Shown: piece after piece, positions 14,127 through 17,883 of the stretch
How positions within the stretch are numbered: the first letter of the stretch is position 1
How the letters are laid out: each line of letters starts with the position of its first letter
NCBI GenBank assembly: GCA_029559475.1
Contig: JAKQBN010000020.1
Span: 1 to 17,883, forward strand
DNA from: a bacterium
GTDB lineage: Bacteria; UBA4055
DNA: 17,883 bases
Direction: 5' to 3'
The notes under the pieces: model-generated
Told to the model about the DNA's origin: nothing
The model's database searches: none
The model's input: only the letters and a program-made list of their open reading frames with translations
Translations under genes and position numbers: made by a program

Positions 14127-15437
14127 CTATGAGTTGACGAAGTAATTTCTTTTTCCGCTTGGAAGTAGCTTGAATTCATATTTATAGTTAAATTTCAGAT
14201 CAATTTCTTTACCGGCGTATTTTACGAAAGAATTTATGATCGTATTTTCGGTCTCATCCGTAAAACCTTCACCTTTCTCAATCCTGATCTCCAATTCTTT
14301 ATCGCCGGTTTTTGCTATCTGATAAGTTTTTACGGGTAGCTTGGAGAAAAGGATCGTGAATGCCGGACCTGTTATCACGTTGCCGTTAGAAAGCTCTATG
14401 ACCTCGGAAGACCTTCCCAGAATATCTTTAAATGTTCTCGTATTGCTTCCGCACGAACAGATGCTGTCATGAAGCGTGATCACGTCCTTTACATTAAAAT
14501 TTATAAACGGCATCGCGAAGTTTACAAGGTTCGTCGCTGTGATCTCTCCCCTTTTCTGATCATTCTCAGTATAGAAAACGCAGGTTTCGATCATGTGAAA
14601 AAGTCCTTCCGGACATTTATAGCTGTAAATACCTGCTTCCCTGTCGCCGTATTCGTCGATCACTGTACAACCGAAGGCTTTTTTTATGGTACTCTCATAA
14701 TGCTCTGTAAGCTTTTCGGACGTTGTCATGCATATCTTCAGTTTTATGTCAATTGAATTATCGAGAACGTATTTTGCTAGAAGATAAACTGAAGATGCGT
14801 AGCCGTAGATCATTTTGAGCTTGTATTTTCTGATTATAGCGAGAGCGGTTTCGCAGTTATCCTTATTCATGCTGGCTGCGTTTAACGGAATTACTCTGGT
14901 GAGTTTGTGAAAATATTTCGAAGCTCCTTTTTCTTTCGAGCCCGGAATGATAGAAGAACTGCCGAGAGCCAGATAGCGGTCGCCGAAGCTGTAGCCGAAT
15001 TTCGAAAGAACAAATATTCTTTTTGCCCAAATGGCGCTCTGAGCTTTGTAACTGACATAATATTTCATCGGAACGCCTGTAGAACCTCCGGTAGCTGCTG
15101 TCTTATATCTGTATTCGGTCAAATTGGATGGAATGAACTTTTCAAAATTTTCTTTAATAAATTCCTTTGTGAGAACCGGAAAAACTTTCAGGTCTTCCGC
15201 GTTTTTTATATCTTCAGGCCTGATATTATTATCTCTCATAAATTCAGTATAAAAAGGCACGTTTTCGTAACAGTGACGGACAAGTTTTTTTATTTTCTCG
15301 TTCTGCCACTTTTCTATATCTTCGCGACTGAATTTTGAAAGATCGCGGAAAAGCTTAAGATAATATTTATATCTCGTGCCTGCAGCCATATCAGCAGCGG
15401 GCAGGATCAGGTTCAAAAGCAGATTCTGATATATCAT
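14127..15437 (-). CDS. PaaK/CapK-like adenylate-forming enzyme (phenylacetate-CoA ligase family)
   Basis: 436 aa, the family's usual size. The ATP-binding P-loop is TGGSTGVPM (116-124). DEYGDREAG (261-269) corresponds to the adenine-binding Y-G-x-x-E core. [19 protein letters not shown] (327-345) carries the cysteine pair and the GR hinge. The C-terminal subdomain ends in [11 protein letters not shown]. Family members activate carboxylic acids as acyl-adenylates; CapK-like versions occur in capsule clusters, where their substrate is not known. It is flanked directly by two hexapeptide acyltransferases, so it may supply an activated acyl group for them. Its ATG overlaps the upstream acyltransferase stop as ATGA. 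Confidence 0.87.
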   Translation of the reverse strand: MIYQNLLLNLILPAADMAAGTRYKYYLKLFRDLSKFSREDIEKWQNEKIKKLVRHCYENVPFYTEFMRDNNIRPEDIKNAEDLKVFPVLTKEFIKENFEKFIPSNLTEYRYKTAATGGSTGVPMKYYVSYKAQSAIWAKRIFVLSKFGYSFGDRYLALGSSSIIPGSKEKGASKYFHKLTRVIPLNAASMNKDNCETALAIIRKYKLKMIYGYASSVYLLAKYVLDNSIDIKLKICMTTSEKLTEHYESTIKKAFGCTVIDEYGDREAGIYSYKCPEGLFHMIETCVFYTENDQKRGEITATNLVNFAMPFINFNVKDVITLHDSICSCGSNTRTFKDILGRSSEVIELSNGNVITGPAFTILFSKLPVKTYQIAKTGDKELEIRIEKGEGFTDETENTIINSFVKYAGKEIDLKFNYKYEFKLLPSGKRNYFVNS

Positions 15438-15958
15438 TTTTGTTTATGTTCCCTTTTCCTTATGATTTTTGCCGGTACTCCGCCGACTACCGAATAAGGT
15501 TCAACATCTTTCGTTACAACAGCGCCGCTTGCGATGATGCTTCCTTTTCCTATCCTGACACCCGGCATGATTATCGCGTTCCTGCCTATCCAAACATCGT
15601 CTTCGATCACAGGATTAATTGTTCTTGACGCTCCCTGTTTACACATCGGGATATCTGTCCTCTCGAAATTATGCATTGAATTTAGTATCGATACTCCCGG
15701 AGCTATCATAATATGATCGCCGATCTCAGCGCCCTGAATAAAAACGTTTTCGTTTATATGGCAGTCCAAACCAATCTTTACATTTTTCCCGCTGCTCAAA
15801 TAGACATTGTCTTCAACGCAGGAATTCTTGTCCCACGGCAGAATTTTGAGAAACTTTGCGATGTAGAAGACTCTAATATATTTAAAAAAATATATGAAGC
15901 GGGTGTTCGGCAGCTTTGAAATGAACAAATAATATATTATTAAAAATATCTTACGCAT
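15434..15958 (-). CDS. Left-handed beta-helix (hexapeptide repeat) acyltransferase, WbbJ-like
   Basis: 174 aa. The first 45 residues are aromatic and basic with a hydrophobic start, perhaps a membrane-associating helix. Hexapeptide turns run from about 48 to 160: [52 protein letters not shown] and [12 protein letters not shown] (95-98) carries the likely catalytic H96, as in the WbbJ/LacA/NodL group of O-acetyltransferases. The gene is 2 bases after the GT4 stop and overlaps the PaaK-like ATG. It presumably O-acylates a sugar of the surface glycan. Confidence 0.88.
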   Translation of the reverse strand: MRKIFLIIYYLFISKLPNTRFIYFFKYIRVFYIAKFLKILPWDKNSCVEDNVYLSSGKNVKIGLDCHINENVFIQGAEIGDHIMIAPGVSILNSMHNFERTDIPMCKQGASRTINPVIEDDVWIGRNAIIMPGVRIGKGSIIASGAVVTKDVEPYSVVGGVPAKIIRKREHKQK

Positions 15959-15960
15959 AA

Positions 15961-16926
15961 TTATCTGCCTTTTTTTAAAACTGATTCGTATAATGCCCTG
16001 ATCCTGTCGGCAACGCTTTTCATGTCGAGTTCTTTTTTGAATATCGTCTCCCGTTCGTTCCTGTCTTTTATACTCAGAGATCTAATAACGAGTTCTGATA
16101 AATCTAAAGCTGTATTGCTTTCTGCTACAAAAGATGCTTTGCAACCCTCAAGCATTTTTAAAACGTTCCCCACATCCGTTGAAACAACTGCAAGATCACA
16201 GGACATGGCTTCTTTTACCGCGTTCGGTGAACCTTCGTGATCAGAAGTCAATATCATTATGTCGGCCGCATTGAAATAAAACGGTACAATATTTCTTTCC
16301 GCGCCCGTCATCACCAGCGGTTCTAATTTGATGCCTTTTTCCTCAGCGATATTTAAGGTATCGCAGAATTTATCATATCGTTTTATACCGCTTTTTGTCC
16401 CTGATGCTGAGACGAAAAGCGCGTAATTCTTATTCACATCTAAGTCAAGCTTTCTTTTTGCTTCAGACTTGTCTATCGGCCTGAAATGATCCGTGTTTAC
16501 CCCGTTTGGAATATAATGGAATTTTTTACTTTCCTTTTCTATCAGCTTCATGTCGTTCTTGTATATTACCGCTGAAGCTTTTTTTGAGATATAATGGAAT
16601 AATCTTCTATCAATTTCTCTTTTTTGTTTATTGATATCACCGAGATTGGAAAAAACGAGGGGTTTTCTGAAAAAAGGATTACTAAGCAGATAAACCATGC
16701 CTGAATATGAATGATGGCAATGAATTATGTCGTATTTTCCGCATTTCCCTATCAGCCTTAAAACTGCTTTCAGATACTCTGCGCCTCCTTTTTCGTAGGC
16801 ATTGATAAAGAAAACATCATTATTTATACCTAAAGCATTCAATGAATTGATCTGCTCTTTAATAAATATCCCGAAAGCGCCGTATTTTTCAGTAGGATAT
16901 GCGTTTGTAATGTGCAATACTTTCAT
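15961..16926 (-). CDS. GT4-family glycosyltransferase
   Basis: 321 aa GT-B enzyme, slightly short for the family. The N-terminal domain starts [22 protein letters not shown], with the donor-side glycine loop partly replaced, and has DIIHCHHS (66-73). The C-terminal domain carries the E-x7-E signature of retaining GT4 enzymes, E231 and E239 in [14 protein letters not shown]. The role is transfer of a sugar from a nucleotide donor to the growing lipid-linked repeat unit at the cytoplasmic face. Its ATG overlaps the stop of the upstream GT4 gene (ATGA). The donor sugar cannot be predicted from sequence. Confidence 0.92.
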   Translation of the reverse strand: MKVLHITNAYPTEKYGAFGIFIKEQINSLNALGINNDVFFINAYEKGGAEYLKAVLRLIGKCGKYDIIHCHHSYSGMVYLLSNPFFRKPLVFSNLGDINKQKREIDRRLFHYISKKASAVIYKNDMKLIEKESKKFHYIPNGVNTDHFRPIDKSEAKRKLDLDVNKNYALFVSASGTKSGIKRYDKFCDTLNIAEEKGIKLEPLVMTGAERNIVPFYFNAADIMILTSDHEGSPNAVKEAMSCDLAVVSTDVGNVLKMLEGCKASFVAESNTALDLSELVIRSLSIKDRNERETIFKKELDMKSVADRIRALYESVLKKGR

Positions 16927-17883
16927 TTTATCATTCCGGCATATAGGTCATAGGTCTGCTTAGTCATTCCTCCGATGCTGAATTTTTCCTTTACTATCTG
17001 CTGCGATCGTTTTCCCATTCTGATCCTAAGATCGCAATCATCAAGCAGGAGTGTCAGTCTTCGTGAAAAATCTTCAATGTTCCTGTGCTCAAACAAGTAA
17101 CCTGAAACGCTGTTTTCGATGATCTCTTTATTCCCTCCTCTATCCGTAGCGATAGCAGGCTTTCCCAGAGCCATATATTCCAGTATCGAATTTGAAAGTG
17201 ATTCTCCGTAAGTGCAGAGCACGGCTATGTCGCAGGAATTAACAATATCTTCAACATCCTTTCTGCTCCCGGTAAAAATCATCCTGTCATTATTACGATA
17301 CATTTCTTTGAACTTTGTTAAGTTCCTGCCGTCGCCGATGCTTAGAAAAGTTACATCAGTTCTTTTTTTTGTGAGCGCATCAGCTGCAGAAAGATATGTA
17401 TCATAATCCTTTTTATCCGAAAATGTAGCTACCATGCAGACGGCCAGTTCAGTTCTTACGCCTAATTCTTTTCTTACCTGATCTTTGTCCCTGCAGTATT
17501 TCAATCTGTCATTATTGAACCCGTTATAAATCTTTCTGCCTTTGCTTTCACTTACTCCGAAAGCCTTTAATCCCGCGGATGAATTAGACAAGATCAGGTC
17601 GGAAAAAAAGAAACTGAATTTTGCGTAAAACCATGTTTTCGTAAACTTAAGGTTTTCGGGGGCGGATGCAACGAGAGCATTGATAAATTTAAATTTGTAC
17701 TTCAGCTTAAGAAAAGATATGTACAATGATGGCACTGTGCCCCATGAGTGAACTATTTCAGGCTTGAGCAATCTGAAGATTTTCTTAATCTCCGAATATG
17801 TTTTCAATGCTCCAACTTTTTTTCTGTTAATGCAGATTATATCTATTCCGAGATTTTTGAATTCATCATAAAAAATGTCTTCG
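16923..17883 (-). CDS. GT4-family glycosyltransferase (partial, 5' end beyond the right edge)
   Basis: The frame is open to the last base of the window, giving about 320 codons without a convincing start. A TTG at 17807 is internal. The codons upstream of it (DIFYDEFKNLGIDIICINRKK) read as the usual GT4 N-terminal region before KPEIVHSWG. The C-terminal half has VCTYGESLSNSILEYMALGKP with the E-x7-E pair and GGNKEIIENSVSGYLF after it, as in capsular and LPS glycosyltransferases. Roughly 50 N-terminal residues are probably missing. It is coupled by ATGA to the next GT4 gene and is the first visible member of the right-hand operon. Confidence 0.9.
   Translation of the reverse strand, partial: EDIFYDEFKNLGIDIICINRKKVGALKTYSEIKKIFRLLKPEIVHSWGTVPSLYISFLKLKYKFKFINALVASAPENLKFTKTWFYAKFSFFFSDLILSNSSAGLKAFGVSESKGRKIYNGFNNDRLKYCRDKDQVRKELGVRTELAVCMVATFSDKKDYDTYLSAADALTKKRTDVTFLSIGDGRNLTKFKEMYRNNDRMIFTGSRKDVEDIVNSCDIAVLCTYGESLSNSILEYMALGKPAIATDRGGNKEIIENSVSGYLFEHRNIEDFSRRLTLLLDDCDLRIRMGKRSQQIVKEKFSIGGMTKQTYDLYAGMIK

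Noticed and set aside
1-17883. tRNA, rRNA, CRISPR array or insertion sequence
   Set aside because: Nothing resembling a cloverleaf, regularly spaced repeats, a transposase with motifs or terminal inverted repeats was found by eye.

Overview
The window is most of a cell-surface polysaccharide biosynthesis locus on the minus strand, interrupted by a three-gene plus-strand cassette of secreted proteins. Coding is dense. Minus-strand genes mostly overlap by 1-4 bases or sit 1-15 bases apart, stops are standard, and base composition is AT-leaning. The organism is inferred only from protein style. Secreted proteins ending in an Fn3-like module of the KVYSSDDPYGTF type, Asp-box propellers, and a weak or absent Shine-Dalgarno on some genes fit an uncultured FCB-group lineage (Cloacimonadota/Delongbacteria-like). 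No rRNA or marker gene is present to confirm this.

Right part (11662-17883, minus strand): a partial GT4 glycosyltransferase runs off the right edge. It is followed by a second GT4 enzyme, a hexapeptide acyltransferase, a PaaK/CapK-like adenylate-forming enzyme, a second hexapeptide acyltransferase, a DUF354 GT-B-fold protein and a NodB-type deacetylase. This reads as one translationally coupled operon for assembling and decorating a repeat unit. Next comes an AbrB/MazE-type antitoxin gene (11334-11561) with its own promoter-like sequence. No recognisable toxin follows it, only a 26-codon frame that overlaps its stop.

Middle (7202-11203, plus strand): two paralogous secreted proteins flank a secreted Asp-box beta-propeller. 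The paralogs share a 50-bp identical block. The cassette is divergent from the beta-helix lipoprotein gene to its left and convergent with the antitoxin to its right.

Left part (610-7123, minus strand): a beta-helix lipoprotein is followed by a polyprenyl-phosphate glycosylphosphotransferase that would start the repeat unit. Then come a hexapeptide N-acetyltransferase, an NDP-glucose 4,6-dehydratase, a sugar cupin and a DegT/DnrJ aminotransferase. The last four match the logic of making an NDP-3-acetamido-3,6-dideoxyhexose (Fuc3NAc/Qui3NAc type). The nucleotidyltransferase RmlA, flippase, polymerase and export genes are not in the window.

The first 609 bases hold no intact gene. They contain a good promoter-like sequence and the first eight codons of a probable exported protein leaving the left edge, plus a start-less 62-codon frame that may be a remnant or repeat.
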